In this document: piece by piece, positions 50,993-59,469 of the stretch | Numbering within the stretch: position 1 is the first letter of the stretch | How the letters are laid out: the number at the start of each line of letters is the position of its first letter | Assembly (NCBI GenBank): GCA_039025855.1 | Contig: JBCCNL010000009.1 | Span: forward strand, 1-64,000 | Reading direction: 5' to 3' | Length of the DNA stretch: 64,000 nucleotides | Origin: JBCCOW01 sp039025855 | GTDB lineage: Bacteria > Planctomycetota > Phycisphaerae > Phycisphaerales > Phycisphaeraceae | Notes under the pieces: model-generated | What the model saw: the letters and a program-made list of their open reading frames with translations, nothing else | What the model was told of the DNA's origin: nothing | Database searches by the model: none | Program-made: the position numbers and the translations under genes

Positions 50993-52579
50993 TCACTTCG
51001 CGTGCCACGTCAACCGGCAAACATCCCCCACATAATGCACCCGGATCTTGTTCGTCACCCCAGGCGTCCCCAACGGCTCACCCTGCACAATCACCACCGC
51101 GTCCCCCGCCTCCGCCCACTGGTTCCCCAGCAACAACCGATCGATCGCCTCAATGAACGACGCGTTCGCGTCCGGCGGCGTCGGCCTCGGCATGAACACC
51201 GGCACAATCCCGAAATACAAACTCATCTGTCGCAACGCCGTCGGGTTCGAACTCACCGCCACCACCGGCATCGGCAGCCGCCGCTGCGCCAGGTACCGCG
51301 CCCCGCCCCCCAACTCCGACCACGTCACCACATACCGCGGATGCAGATCCCGGCACAACGCCTCCACCCCCCGCGCCACACCCAACGGCCGATACTTGCT
51401 CTGCTCCTGCTTCGTCGGCAACGACACCCGCAGCTCCAACTCCGCCGCATACCGCTCCGCCTTCTCCGCCGTCTTCGCCATCACCCCCACCGCACGCTCC
51501 GGCCACGCCCCCACCGCCGTCTCACCACTGAGCATCACCGCGTCCGCACCGTCCAAAATCGCGTTCGCCACATCGCTCACCTCCGCACGCGTCGGCGTCG
51601 CCGACTGGATCATGCTCTCCAGCATCTGCGTCGCCACAATCACCGCCTTCCCACGCTCGTGGCACGCCCCGATGATCCGCTTCTGCAGCACCGGCACCTC
51701 CGCCAAATCCATCTCCACCCCCAGGTCCCCCCGCGCCACCATCACCGCGTCCACCTCATCAATGATCGAGTCCAACTCCCGGATCGCCTGCGGCTTCTCG
51801 ATCTTCGCCACCAACGGCAGACGCGTGTGCGACCGCATCCCCCGGTGGTCCCGCCCCAACCCCCGCAGCATCTCCTTCAACCGCTTCACATCCTCCGCCC
51901 GCCGCACAAAACTCAACGCCAAATAGTCCACCTCGTGCGCCACCGCCCACGCCGCACACTGCTCGTCCCACTCCGTCAACGCCGGCGCAGAAATCTCCGA
52001 GTCCGGCAGGTTGATCCCCTTCTTCGACGTCACCAACCCACCCACCAGCACACTGCAAATCAGCCGCGGGTCGCCCGGGTTCCGCCCGTCCTCGTCCGTA
52101 TCCCCCGCCCCCACCCGATCCGTCACCAGCATCCGGATCGCCCCGTCATTAATCAGTAACCGATCCCCCGGCTCCACCTCTTCGACCATCTTCGGATACG
52201 TCGTCCCCAGCGTCACCACCCCCGTCTCCCCATCCCGCGACGCCTCCACATCCCGGGCCGTCAGCTCCACATGATCCCCCACCGACAACGCGATCCCTTC
52301 CCCCGGCACCGTCGTCACCCGGATCTTCGGCCCCGACAAGTCCCCCAACACCCCGATCGACATCCCCGTCTCCGCCGCCGCCTTCCGCACCAACCGCAGC
52401 GTCGCCTCAAAATCCTCAAACGTCCCGTGCGAAAAGTTCAGCCGAAAACAACGCGCCCCCGCCTCGATCAGCTTCACCAACACCCCCACCTCCCGCGTCG
52501 CCGGCCCCACCGTCGCCAGAATCTTCGTCAACAACAACGGCGTCGCATGTTCCAAACCAGTCTTCCTCTCAGACAGCAA
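50993..52579 (-). CDS. pyk: Pyruvate kinase
   Basis: The glycolytic enzyme that makes pyruvate and ATP from phosphoenolpyruvate. At 528 residues it is slightly long. KILATVGPATREVGVL opens the barrel; FRLNFSHG, the lid domain, VDYLALSFVRRAEDVKRL, VMVARGDLGVEMDLAEVP and ATQMLESMIQSATPTRAEVSD are standard. The start is TTG at 52579 (TAGGAT hexamer 9 nt upstream) or TTG at 52555 (AGAGGAAG upstream); I keep the outer one. purE follows closely. Confidence 0.96.
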   Translation of the reverse strand: MLSERKTGLEHATPLLLTKILATVGPATREVGVLVKLIEAGARCFRLNFSHGTFEDFEATLRLVRKAAAETGMSIGVLGDLSGPKIRVTTVPGEGIALSVGDHVELTARDVEASRDGETGVVTLGTTYPKMVEEVEPGDRLLINDGAIRMLVTDRVGAGDTDEDGRNPGDPRLICSVLVGGLVTSKKGINLPDSEISAPALTEWDEQCAAWAVAHEVDYLALSFVRRAEDVKRLKEMLRGLGRDHRGMRSHTRLPLVAKIEKPQAIRELDSIIDEVDAVMVARGDLGVEMDLAEVPVLQKRIIGACHERGKAVIVATQMLESMIQSATPTRAEVSDVANAILDGADAVMLSGETAVGAWPERAVGVMAKTAEKAERYAAELELRVSLPTKQEQSKYRPLGVARGVEALCRDLHPRYVVTWSELGGGARYLAQRRLPMPVVAVSSNPTALRQMSLYFGIVPVFMPRPTPPDANASFIEAIDRLLLGNQWAEAGDAVVIVQGEPLGTPGVTNKIRVHYVGDVCRLTWHAK

Positions 52580-52588
52580 ACCCGCCGC

Positions 52589-52594
52589 ATCCTA
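52589..52594 (-). promoter_or_regulatory. Candidate -10 hexamer TAGGAT
   Basis: TAGGAT is 9 nt before the outer TTG start of pyk. Confidence 0.35.
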
Positions 52595-52610
52595 ACGACC
52601 AGCCCCCCAT

Positions 52611-52640
52611 AAAGCCCGGGCGTCGCCACGCCCGGGCTCC
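52611..52640. repeat. Palindromic element, AAAGCCCGG class
   Basis: AGCCCGGGCGT and ACGCCCGGGCT (52613-52623 with 52628-52638) form a perfect 11-bp stem around CGCC. It lies between two divergent genes, so it is not a terminator. Confidence 0.75.
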
Positions 52641-52694
52641 GCATAACCAAAACCTCATCCCCCACCCGCCCCCTTCCCGATCTTCAACTTACCC

Positions 52695-53732
52695 ATGCAT
52701 CACATCCCACATCCCACATCCCACATCTCACATCCCACCGCTCCGCGGTGCTTCACCATCGACGTCGAAGACCTCTACCACACCCAGGCCGCCCGCCCCC
52801 TCTGCCCACCCCACACCTGGGACCAACAACCCGCCCGCCTCGAACAAACCCTCGACCAACTCCTCGAACTCCTCGACCAATACCAGACCAAAGCCACCCT
52901 CTTCGTCCTCGGCCACGCCGCCAAACGCCACCCCCAACTCGCCCCCCGCGCCGCCGCCCTCGGCCACGAAATCGCCTCACACGGCCACAACCACACCACC
53001 CTCAACCAACTCACTCCACACCAATTCAAACAAGACCTCCTCACCGCCAAACACCGACTCGAAGACCAGACCGGCCAACCCGTCCTCGGCTACCGCGCCC
53101 CCTCCTTCTCCCTCACGCCACACACCGCCCACTGGGCCGCCCCCCTCATCGCCCAGACCGGCCACACCTACGACTCCTCAATCTTCCCCACCACCCTCCG
53201 CAAGACCCACGCCTTCCCCCACGCCCCCACCACCCCCTTCCCCCTGCTCCAATACCTCAAACAAACCCTCTCCACATCGAACATCGAACATCGAACATCC
53301 GACATCCAGGAACTCCCCCCCCTGACCTACCAACTCCACACCCCTCTCAAACACTTCCAAAAACAAAAGCCCGCAGAAGCCAAAGGATTCTGCGCGGCTC
53401 TCCCCGCCGCCGGCGGCGCCTACCTCCGCTTCTTCCCCACCGCCTACACCGCCGCCGCACTCAAACAAGCCGCCCTACACCACCGCCCCGCCATCCTCTA
53501 CACCCACCCGTGGGAACTCGACCACACCGCACCCCGATTCCCCCTCCCCTTCAAACAACGCATCCGCACCTATCACAACCAACACAAACTCCTCCACCGC
53601 TTCCACCGCCTGCTCTCCCGCTTCCCCGCAACCCCCACTTCCCCCTGGCTCACCTGCGCTCAACTCGCCCAACCGCTCACCACAGGCCATCCCGCGTCAG
53701 CGGGGCGGGGCCTCACCAAATCCGCCGCCTGA
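52695..53732 (+). CDS. Exosortase-associated-type polysaccharide deacetylase
   Basis: A 345-residue NodB-fold enzyme with the DUF3473 C-terminal region, the form found in PEP-CTERM/exosortase polysaccharide loci. The metal/catalytic motifs are FTIDVEDLYH, ASHGHNHTTL and YRAPSFSL, and GGAYLRFFPTAY and ILYTHPWELD mark DUF3473. Codons 3-14 are encoded by five 7-bp repeats, a second such tract encodes about residues 194-205, and a palindromic element encodes part of the C-terminal tail. No other exosortase-locus gene is adjacent, though a related glycosyltransferase lies 3 kb away. Confidence 0.88.
   Translation: MHHIPHPTSHISHPTAPRCFTIDVEDLYHTQAARPLCPPHTWDQQPARLEQTLDQLLELLDQYQTKATLFVLGHAAKRHPQLAPRAAALGHEIASHGHNHTTLNQLTPHQFKQDLLTAKHRLEDQTGQPVLGYRAPSFSLTPHTAHWAAPLIAQTGHTYDSSIFPTTLRKTHAFPHAPTTPFPLLQYLKQTLSTSNIEHRTSDIQELPPLTYQLHTPLKHFQKQKPAEAKGFCAALPAAGGAYLRFFPTAYTAAALKQAALHHRPAILYTHPWELDHTAPRFPLPFKQRIRTYHNQHKLLHRFHRLLSRFPATPTSPWLTCAQLAQPLTTGHPASAGRGLTKSAA
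52701..52735. repeat. Heptamer tract, 5 x 7 bp (CACATCC)
   Basis: Four CACATCC and one CACATCT, starting at codon 3 of the deacetylase. Because 7 is not a multiple of 3, gain or loss of a unit would shift the frame. Confidence 0.9.
53274..53308. repeat. Heptamer tract, 5 x 7 bp (ACATCGA)
   Basis: Three ACATCGA, then ACATCCG and ACATCCA, inside the deacetylase gene, encoding S-N-I-E-H-R-T-S-D-I-Q. It lies between catalytic motifs in a probable surface loop. Confidence 0.9.
53684..53713. repeat. Palindromic element, nested, intragenic
   Basis: Outer AGGCC/GGCCT (53684-53688 with 53709-53713) encloses CCCGC-GTCA-GCGGG. It encodes part of the last 20 residues of the deacetylase, after the conserved domain. 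Confidence 0.6.
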
Positions 53733-53751
53733 TCCACCCCCCCACGCGGGT

Positions 53752-53757
53752 TACCAT
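53752..53757 (+). promoter_or_regulatory. Candidate -10 hexamer TACCAT
   Basis: TACCAT is 9 nt before the ATG of the GH95-like gene. Confidence 0.35.
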
Positions 53758-53766
53758 CCCGCGCAA

Positions 53767-55869
53767 ATGACCCGGACCACGCCGCCCCACCCCACTCACG
53801 ACTTCACCTGGGACCACCTCCCCCAGCACTGGTCCGACGCCCCGTTCTTCGGCAACGGCACCCTCGGGGCCATGCTCCTCCAACACGACGACCACACCCT
53901 CCGCCTCGAACTCGGCCGCGGCGACGTCCAGGACTACCGACCCCCCGAAGAGCTCGACGTCATCTTCGGCCGATGCCGACTCCCCGTCGGCCACTTCCTC
54001 ATCCACTACCCCCACCCGATCACCGCCAATCACTGGCGGCTCTCCCTCCAAAACGCCCGCCTCCAGGGCACCGTCGCCACCGCCGACGCTCACACCCACA
54101 CCCTCGACCTCCTCGTCGCCGCCACGCAACCCATCATCCGCTTCCACACCCAAGGCCAACCCGACATCACCTTCGTCCCCGGCAACCCCACCCCACCCCG
54201 CCAAGCCTTCCACACCCAACGCAACTCGCCGCCCCGGTTCCTCGTCCCCGACGACTACGAGCCCAACCCCCCCGGCACCCTCGACACCTCCAACCCGGAC
54301 ACCCCCCTCTGGCACCAGCCCCTGCTCCGCGGAGGCGACACCGCCGTCGCCTGGCAACACACCGACGACACCCTCTACACCACCGTCCAACACAACCCAC
54401 CCAACACCGACGCCAACACCCTCGAACAAGCCCGCGACGCCACCGCTCACGCCACCACCCACGACGCCGACCTCCTCGCCCAACACGCCGACTGGTGGAA
54501 CGCCTACTACCCCATCTCCTCCGTCGAACTCCCCGACGACCCGGACTGGGAAGCCTTCTACTGGCGACAGGTCTACAAGCTCGGCTCCGCCTCCCGCGCC
54601 GGCGGACCCATCATGGACAACCAAGGCCCCTGGCTCCAGGAAACCCCCTGGCCCATGCTCTGGTGGAACCTCAACGTCCAGCTCGCCCACTGGCCGCTCT
54701 ACACCGCCGGCCGCTTCGAACAAGCCGCGCCCCTCCCGCAGCGACTCGAACAGTTTCAACACCACCTCATCCACAACGTCGCCCCGCAATACCAGCACGA
54801 CTCCGCCGGCCTCAACCGCGAGTCCTGCCAACAACTCCGCTCTAACCCCGTCGCCCAGCCCGCCCCACACACCGACACCACCCCCAACGGCAAGCCCATC
54901 GAAATCGGCAACCTCCTCTGGACCCTCCACAACCTCTGGCTCCACGCCATCCATGCCGACGACGACGACCTCCACCAACGCCTGCTCTTCCCACTGCTCC
55001 GCCGCGCGGTCAACTACCACCTCCACTTCCTCACCGAACACCACGGCAAACTCCGCCTCCCCCCCACGCACTCACCCGAGTTCATCAACGAAGCCGTCGA
55101 AGACTGCACCTACGACCTCGCCCTCCTCCGCTGGGGCTGCCGCCAGCTCCTCAACTCCGCCCAACACCTCCACCTCAAAGACCCCCTCGCCCCACGCTGG
55201 CAAGACGTCCTCGACCGACTCATCGACTACCCCACCGACGAGGGCGGCTACAGGGTCGGCTCCAATCAGCCCTTCAATAAAGGACACCGCCACTACTCCC
55301 ACCTCCTCCAGGCTTACCCCCTCTACGACATCCACCGCGACCAGCCCGACGCCTGGCCGATCGTCAAGCAATCCCTCAATCGCTGGCTCTCCTTCGAGTC
55401 CGGCAAACAGGGCTACACCTGGACCGGCGCCGCCTCCCTCTACGCCGCCTTCGGCCACGGCAACGACGCCCTCGACATGCTCAACGGCCTCAAACCCTTC
55501 CTCCAACCCAACACCCTCTACCGCGAAGCCGGGCCCGTCATCGAAACCCCCCTGTCCGCCATGCAGTGCATCCACGACCTGCTCATCCAGCATCACAACG
55601 GCGCCGCCGAACTCCTCCCCGCACTCCCCGACGCTTGGACAAACCTCCGCTTCACCAACCTCCGCCTCCACCACAACATCCACGCCTCCCTCACCCTCGC
55701 CCAAGGCCAACTCCAACACGCCCAACTCACCACCCACCGCCCCCAAACCCTCCGCCTCCGCCTCAATGCCCACGTCCGCCCCGAACACCTCCCTCCCGAC
55801 ACGCTGATCGAAAACCAAACCGCCACCCTCCAACTCCAACCCCACCAACCCCTCGAACTCCAACCCTAA
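53767..55869 (+). CDS. GH95-like glycoside hydrolase
   Basis: A 700-residue protein with the GH95 layout: an N-terminal beta domain opening with WSDAPFFGNGTLGAMLL, then an (alpha/alpha)6 catalytic domain. Landmarks are NQGPWLQETPWPMLWWNLNV, ESCQQLRSNPVA, LPPTHSPEFINEAVEDCTYD and HRHYSHLLQAYPL. GH95 enzymes are mostly alpha-1,2-L-fucosidases or alpha-L-galactosidases. There is no signal peptide, so it would act in the cytoplasm on imported oligosaccharides or be exported by an unseen route. It is 34 bp downstream of the deacetylase but has its own TACCAT hexamer. Confidence 0.85.
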   Translation: MTRTTPPHPTHDFTWDHLPQHWSDAPFFGNGTLGAMLLQHDDHTLRLELGRGDVQDYRPPEELDVIFGRCRLPVGHFLIHYPHPITANHWRLSLQNARLQGTVATADAHTHTLDLLVAATQPIIRFHTQGQPDITFVPGNPTPPRQAFHTQRNSPPRFLVPDDYEPNPPGTLDTSNPDTPLWHQPLLRGGDTAVAWQHTDDTLYTTVQHNPPNTDANTLEQARDATAHATTHDADLLAQHADWWNAYYPISSVELPDDPDWEAFYWRQVYKLGSASRAGGPIMDNQGPWLQETPWPMLWWNLNVQLAHWPLYTAGRFEQAAPLPQRLEQFQHHLIHNVAPQYQHDSAGLNRESCQQLRSNPVAQPAPHTDTTPNGKPIEIGNLLWTLHNLWLHAIHADDDDLHQRLLFPLLRRAVNYHLHFLTEHHGKLRLPPTHSPEFINEAVEDCTYDLALLRWGCRQLLNSAQHLHLKDPLAPRWQDVLDRLIDYPTDEGGYRVGSNQPFNKGHRHYSHLLQAYPLYDIHRDQPDAWPIVKQSLNRWLSFESGKQGYTWTGAASLYAAFGHGNDALDMLNGLKPFLQPNTLYREAGPVIETPLSAMQCIHDLLIQHHNGAAELLPALPDAWTNLRFTNLRLHHNIHASLTLAQGQLQHAQLTTHRPQTLRLRLNAHVRPEHLPPDTLIENQTATLQLQPHQPLELQP

Positions 55870-55879
55870 ACCAACCCCG

Positions 55880-56812
55880 TCACTTCACCCGCTCCGCCAA
55901 CCGCTTCACCCGCCGACCCATCTTCTCCAACTCCCCCTCCAACTCAATCAACTCGTCCTCCACCGCCAACGCCCCGTCCGCCCCGCGGTTCTTTTCTCTT
56001 TCCAGTTCCTCCTGCTCCGCCCGCGCCTCGTCCATCGACGCCAGGATCACCCCGATGAACAAGTTCAGCATGATCATCGTCCCCAGCATCACGAACGACA
56101 CAAAGTAAGCCGCCCCCACCACCGGCATCGCCCTCGGCTCATACCAATCCTCCCCCACATACTCCCCGATCCTCGGCGGCGGATACGCCACCGTCCCATA
56201 CATCTGCGCGTACATCACGTCCGTCCAGTCCTCCAGCGTCACCACCCGGAAAAGCGACAACAACGCCTTCTCCAAGTTTAAAAAGTGCACCGGGTCGTTC
56301 GACCGGAACAGAAACACCCCCAGCACCGCGTAGATGTAAAACATCAGCGCCAACAATACCCCCACATACATCATCGACGGCAAGCTCTTCAACAGCGAAC
56401 CCACCAACAACTGCAGCTTCGGCACCGCCGACACCAGCCGCAGCGCCCGCAGCACCCGCGCCAGCCGAAGCACCGCCGCGTACTCCGCGTGCAACGGCAG
56501 AAAACACACCACCACAATCGAGAAATCGAAGATGTTCCACGGGTCGTAGAAATAGCGGTACCACCGCTTCCCGTGCGCGACCATCTTCAACAACGCCTCC
56601 ACCACAAACACCCAGATGATCACCTGGTCCAGACCGTGCAGAAACGTGCCGTACCGCTCCATCGCCGCCGGGTACGTCTCCACCCCCACGACCACCGCCG
56701 CCAGCAGGATCACCCCCAGAATGACATTCCCGAACCACGACGCCTCCACCCACCCCCGCACCACCCCCACCCAACCCGCCGCCTCATCCACATACCGCTC
56801 CTCGTCGCGCAT
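55880..56812 (-). CDS. Voltage-gated cation channel, single-domain (BacNav/BacCav type)
   Basis: A 310-residue six-helix channel subunit that would assemble as a tetramer. S1 begins near NVILGVILLAAVVVGVETYP. S4 reads RLARVLRALRLVSAVPKL with Arg every third residue. The pore is in SLFRVVTLEDWTDVMY, and S6 is YFVSFVMLGTMIMLNLFIGV. The C-terminal 45 residues are a Glu/Lys heptad coiled coil. NavAb-type sodium channels have TLESWSM in the filter; here it is TLEDWTD, with two extra Asp at the positions that confer calcium selectivity. The ATG at 56812 (TATAGT 7 nt upstream) is preferred to the GTG at 56821. Confidence 0.93.
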   Translation of the reverse strand: MRDEERYVDEAAGWVGVVRGWVEASWFGNVILGVILLAAVVVGVETYPAAMERYGTFLHGLDQVIIWVFVVEALLKMVAHGKRWYRYFYDPWNIFDFSIVVVCFLPLHAEYAAVLRLARVLRALRLVSAVPKLQLLVGSLLKSLPSMMYVGVLLALMFYIYAVLGVFLFRSNDPVHFLNLEKALLSLFRVVTLEDWTDVMYAQMYGTVAYPPPRIGEYVGEDWYEPRAMPVVGAAYFVSFVMLGTMIMLNLFIGVILASMDEARAEQEELEREKNRGADGALAVEDELIELEGELEKMGRRVKRLAERVK

Positions 56813-56819
56813 GCCCGGC

Positions 56820-56825
56820 ACTATA
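56820..56825 (-). promoter_or_regulatory. Candidate -10 hexamer TATAGT
   Basis: TATAGT is 7 nt before the channel ATG at 56812. Confidence 0.45.
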
Positions 56826-56846
56826 CCGACGCGCTACCCGCCCACT

Positions 56847-56880
56847 AAAGCCCGGCCGTAGCCACGGCCGGGCCCACCCA
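56847..56880. repeat. Palindromic element, AAAGCCCGG class
   Basis: GCCCGGCCGT and ACGGCCGGGC (56850-56859 with 56864-56873) form a perfect 10-bp stem around AGCC, between the glycosyltransferase 3' end and the channel gene. Confidence 0.75.
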
Positions 56881-56894
56881 CCAAACACCCCAAC

Positions 56895-58277
56895 TCAGAC
56901 CGACCCCCCACCCATCACTTCCCGCAACACCGCCAACCGCGCCGACCACCCGTACGATCGCTCCACCCGCGCCCGACCCGCCGCCGCAATCTCCAGACGC
57001 CAGCCCGCGTCCCGCATCAATCGAACCAACACCGCCGCGTGCTCAGCCTCATCATCCGCCACCAAAAGCTCCCTTCCGGGGGCCGCCTCGATCCCCGCCG
57101 CCGCCGCCGAGCTGCACACCACCGCCCGCCCACACGCCATCGCCTCCAGCACCTTGTTCTGCACCCCCGGCGCCACCCGCAGCGGCGCACTCGCCGCCAC
57201 CGCCCCCCGATACGCCCCCTCCACCACATCCTCCACCGGCCCAATAATCTCCACCCCCGGAAGCAGCCCCAAGCGCTCCACGTCTTTTCCGGGGGACCGC
57301 CCCACCACCCGCAACACCGCCCCCGGCTCCTCCGCCAACACCCTCGGCCAAACCCGCTCCGCCAACCACCGCACCGCCTCCACATTCGGCCCGTAATCCA
57401 ACACGCCTACGAACACGACGGTCTTGCTTCCCGCATCCGCCAACGCCGGCCGCGCCTTTACATCCACCCCATTCCCCATCACAAGGACTCGACCCCATCC
57501 AAGTGTATGACTGCCAAGCTTGCCTTCTCGCAAAGCGCGGCCAAAGGCTGCTCCACCAGGCCGTAAGACCCTTACCAGACGCCGCAACTCATCAACCGAA
57601 ATCACCGAAACAGTACCGCCGATGACGGGTCCATCGGCCGGTGGCGCTTTGACTTCAGACCAGATACCCCGCGGATTTCCACGCACGTACGCCCAAATCT
57701 CCCGCTCGACCTGCTCTATCCGCGCTGATTCAATCGCATACAACCACTGTTGCGGATGCCACCAAGGGAGCCAGGACGCCAACCCCCGCCACTTCGCCGA
57801 GTCCACATCCACCAGGTCCACCCACAACTTCGGCAAGGCATCCTGTTCCCCGACCCCCCACACCCGATCCCCGACACCCTGCGCCACCACCCCCCACATC
57901 CCCGAGCAGAACACATACACCCAATCGAACCGCGCCTCCTCCAACCACCCCCGCACCACCCGCACCAGCCCCGGCTCCCGCAACACCCCCGCCGTCGCCG
58001 ACCCCTTCCACAAACCCAACGCACCCCGCACCGCCGCCCGCCCCCGCTGCCAACCCCCCGACACCCCCTCCACATGCACCCGCTCACACACCCCACCCGC
58101 CCCCTCCAACACCTCGCGCGCCTCCGCCGAATACTCCCCCTCCCGATCCACGCTAGCGAGCCACACCTCCGCCCAACCCGACATCTCCCGCAGCACATGC
58201 CACGACCGCACCCGGTCCCCCCGGTCCGGCGGCCACGGCACCCGGTGCGTCAGCATCAACACCCGCGGCCGACTCAC
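56895..58277 (-). CDS. Exosortase-associated GT4-type glycosyltransferase
   Basis: A 460-residue GT-B transferase resembling the TIGR03087 group (sugar transferase of PEP-CTERM/exosortase systems). The N-terminus has VLMLTHRVPWPPDRGDRVRS, and the C-terminal donor domain has VVFVGVLDYGPNVEAVRWLA, ERVWPRVLAEEPGAVLRVVG and PLRVAPGVQNKVLEAMACGR. It would add a sugar during exopolysaccharide or lipid-linked glycan synthesis on the cytoplasmic side. Its start overlaps the end of the PrcB-like gene by 4 bp, making it the third cistron after trmB. Confidence 0.9.
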   Translation of the reverse strand: MSRPRVLMLTHRVPWPPDRGDRVRSWHVLREMSGWAEVWLASVDREGEYSAEAREVLEGAGGVCERVHVEGVSGGWQRGRAAVRGALGLWKGSATAGVLREPGLVRVVRGWLEEARFDWVYVFCSGMWGVVAQGVGDRVWGVGEQDALPKLWVDLVDVDSAKWRGLASWLPWWHPQQWLYAIESARIEQVEREIWAYVRGNPRGIWSEVKAPPADGPVIGGTVSVISVDELRRLVRVLRPGGAAFGRALREGKLGSHTLGWGRVLVMGNGVDVKARPALADAGSKTVVFVGVLDYGPNVEAVRWLAERVWPRVLAEEPGAVLRVVGRSPGKDVERLGLLPGVEIIGPVEDVVEGAYRGAVAASAPLRVAPGVQNKVLEAMACGRAVVCSSAAAAGIEAAPGRELLVADDEAEHAAVLVRLMRDAGWRLEIAAAGRARVERSYGWSARLAVLREVMGGGSV

Positions 58278-58786
58278 CGCACCAAACCCTCCACGTCCTG
58301 CGCCTCGCCCTCAACACCAAACACCCCCGACACCCCATCGACCACCACCGCCGAGTACGGCTGCGTCAACGCCTGGGTCACCATCTGCCCCGGCCCCGGC
58401 CGATTCGCCAGATACGTCACCCGCAGCCACGGCTCGCCCCGCCTCTCCTCCAACTCCACCCCAGTGACCCGCACCCAATACCCACCCGTCAACTGCATCC
58501 CCTGACCCACCAGCACCACCACCTGCCGATCCCAACGCACTTGCCGATCCAGCCGCTCCGCCGACCCCTCATCCCGCAGCAGCCCCCGCAGCTCCTCGCC
58601 GCTCTGCACCACCCACACCCCCGCCTCTGCCGGCCCACCCACCTGCCCCTCCGCCCGCCCCACCACAGGCAACGCCATCCCCCCACCCCACCCCGGCCCA
58701 CCTCCACCACCCCGCTTCGCACACCCCGGCAACCCCACCGCCATCACCACCACCGCCAACAACCCAAGCCAAACGCCGCGCCGCAT
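58274..58786 (-). CDS. PrcB-like lipoprotein
   Basis: A 170-residue exported protein. The signal peptide (WLGLLAVVVMAVGLPGC) ends in a lipobox with Cys at about residue 22, followed by a Gly-rich linker. The C-terminal 80 residues (TGGYWVRVTGVELEERRGEP, LRVTYLANRPGPGQMVTQAL, TQPYSAVVV) resemble the PrcB C-terminal domain of a treponemal protease complex. The start at 58786 shares its A with the trmB stop (TGATG), and the stop overlaps the next gene by 4 bp, so all three genes are coupled. Confidence 0.8.
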   Translation of the reverse strand: MRRGVWLGLLAVVVMAVGLPGCAKRGGGGGPGWGGGMALPVVGRAEGQVGGPAEAGVWVVQSGEELRGLLRDEGSAERLDRQVRWDRQVVVLVGQGMQLTGGYWVRVTGVELEERRGEPWLRVTYLANRPGPGQMVTQALTQPYSAVVVDGVSGVFGVEGEAQDVEGLVR

Positions 58787-59463
58787 CACGCCTCCCCCTG
58801 CTTCTTCGCGAGGATCATCCCCTGGATCGTCCGCCCTTCCTTCTTGTACTTCCGCTCGAAGTTCGTCCCCACCCACTCCCCCTCACCCGCCGACGCCGGC
58901 GGCTCATACGCCAACCGCTCGAACAAGCCCTCCGCCTGCACCGCCGCCGCGTGCTCCTCCATCCACGCAAAGTACTCCTGATGGTCCGTCACCAGCCGCA
59001 CCGTACCGCTCGGCCCGAGCACCCCACACAACGCCCGCAGGAACGGGGCCTGCACCAGCCGCCGCTTGTGGTGCCTGGCCTTCGGCCACGGGTCCGGGAA
59101 ATAGATGTGGCACGTCCGCAGCACCCCCGCCGGCAGCTGATGCTTCACCAGCGTGTCCGCGTCGGCGTGCAGCAGCCGAACGTTCTCAAGCCCGTGCCGA
59201 CGCACCCGGTCCGCCGCGTGCCGCCAGAACCCCAGCGCGTGCTCCACCCCCACAAAACACACGCCCGGCTCCAGCCCCGCCTGCTGCACCAGAAACGTCC
59301 CCTTCCCCGACCCGATCTCCAGGTCCAACGCCCGCCCTTCAAGCCCCCCGAACCACGCCCCGAGGTCCAGCAACTCCCCCGAACCCACCACCGGCAGGTC
59401 CTCCCGCGTGTACCCCACCCCCGACACATCCAGCCCTTGCGCACTGCTCATTCCTGTCGGCAT
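58786..59463 (-). CDS. trmB: tRNA (guanine-N7-)-methyltransferase
   Basis: A 225-residue enzyme that methylates G46 of tRNA using SAM. DLEIGSGKGTFLVQQA is the SAM loop, CFVGVEHALGFWRHAADRV follows, and IYFPDPWPKARHHKRRLVQA is the family signature. The frame is open to 59598, but a TATATT hexamer 6 nt before the ATG at 59463 supports this start. It is the first gene of a coupled operon with the PrcB-like and glycosyltransferase genes, an unusual combination. Confidence 0.95.
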   Translation of the reverse strand: MPTGMSSAQGLDVSGVGYTREDLPVVGSGELLDLGAWFGGLEGRALDLEIGSGKGTFLVQQAGLEPGVCFVGVEHALGFWRHAADRVRRHGLENVRLLHADADTLVKHQLPAGVLRTCHIYFPDPWPKARHHKRRLVQAPFLRALCGVLGPSGTVRLVTDHQEYFAWMEEHAAAVQAEGLFERLAYEPPASAGEGEWVGTNFERKYKKEGRTIQGMILAKKQGEA

Positions 59464-59469
59464 CCCCGC

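Noticed and set aside
52701..52735. Heptamer tracts as a CRISPR array
   Set aside because: Units are 7 bp and contiguous, with no spacers and no cas genes nearby.
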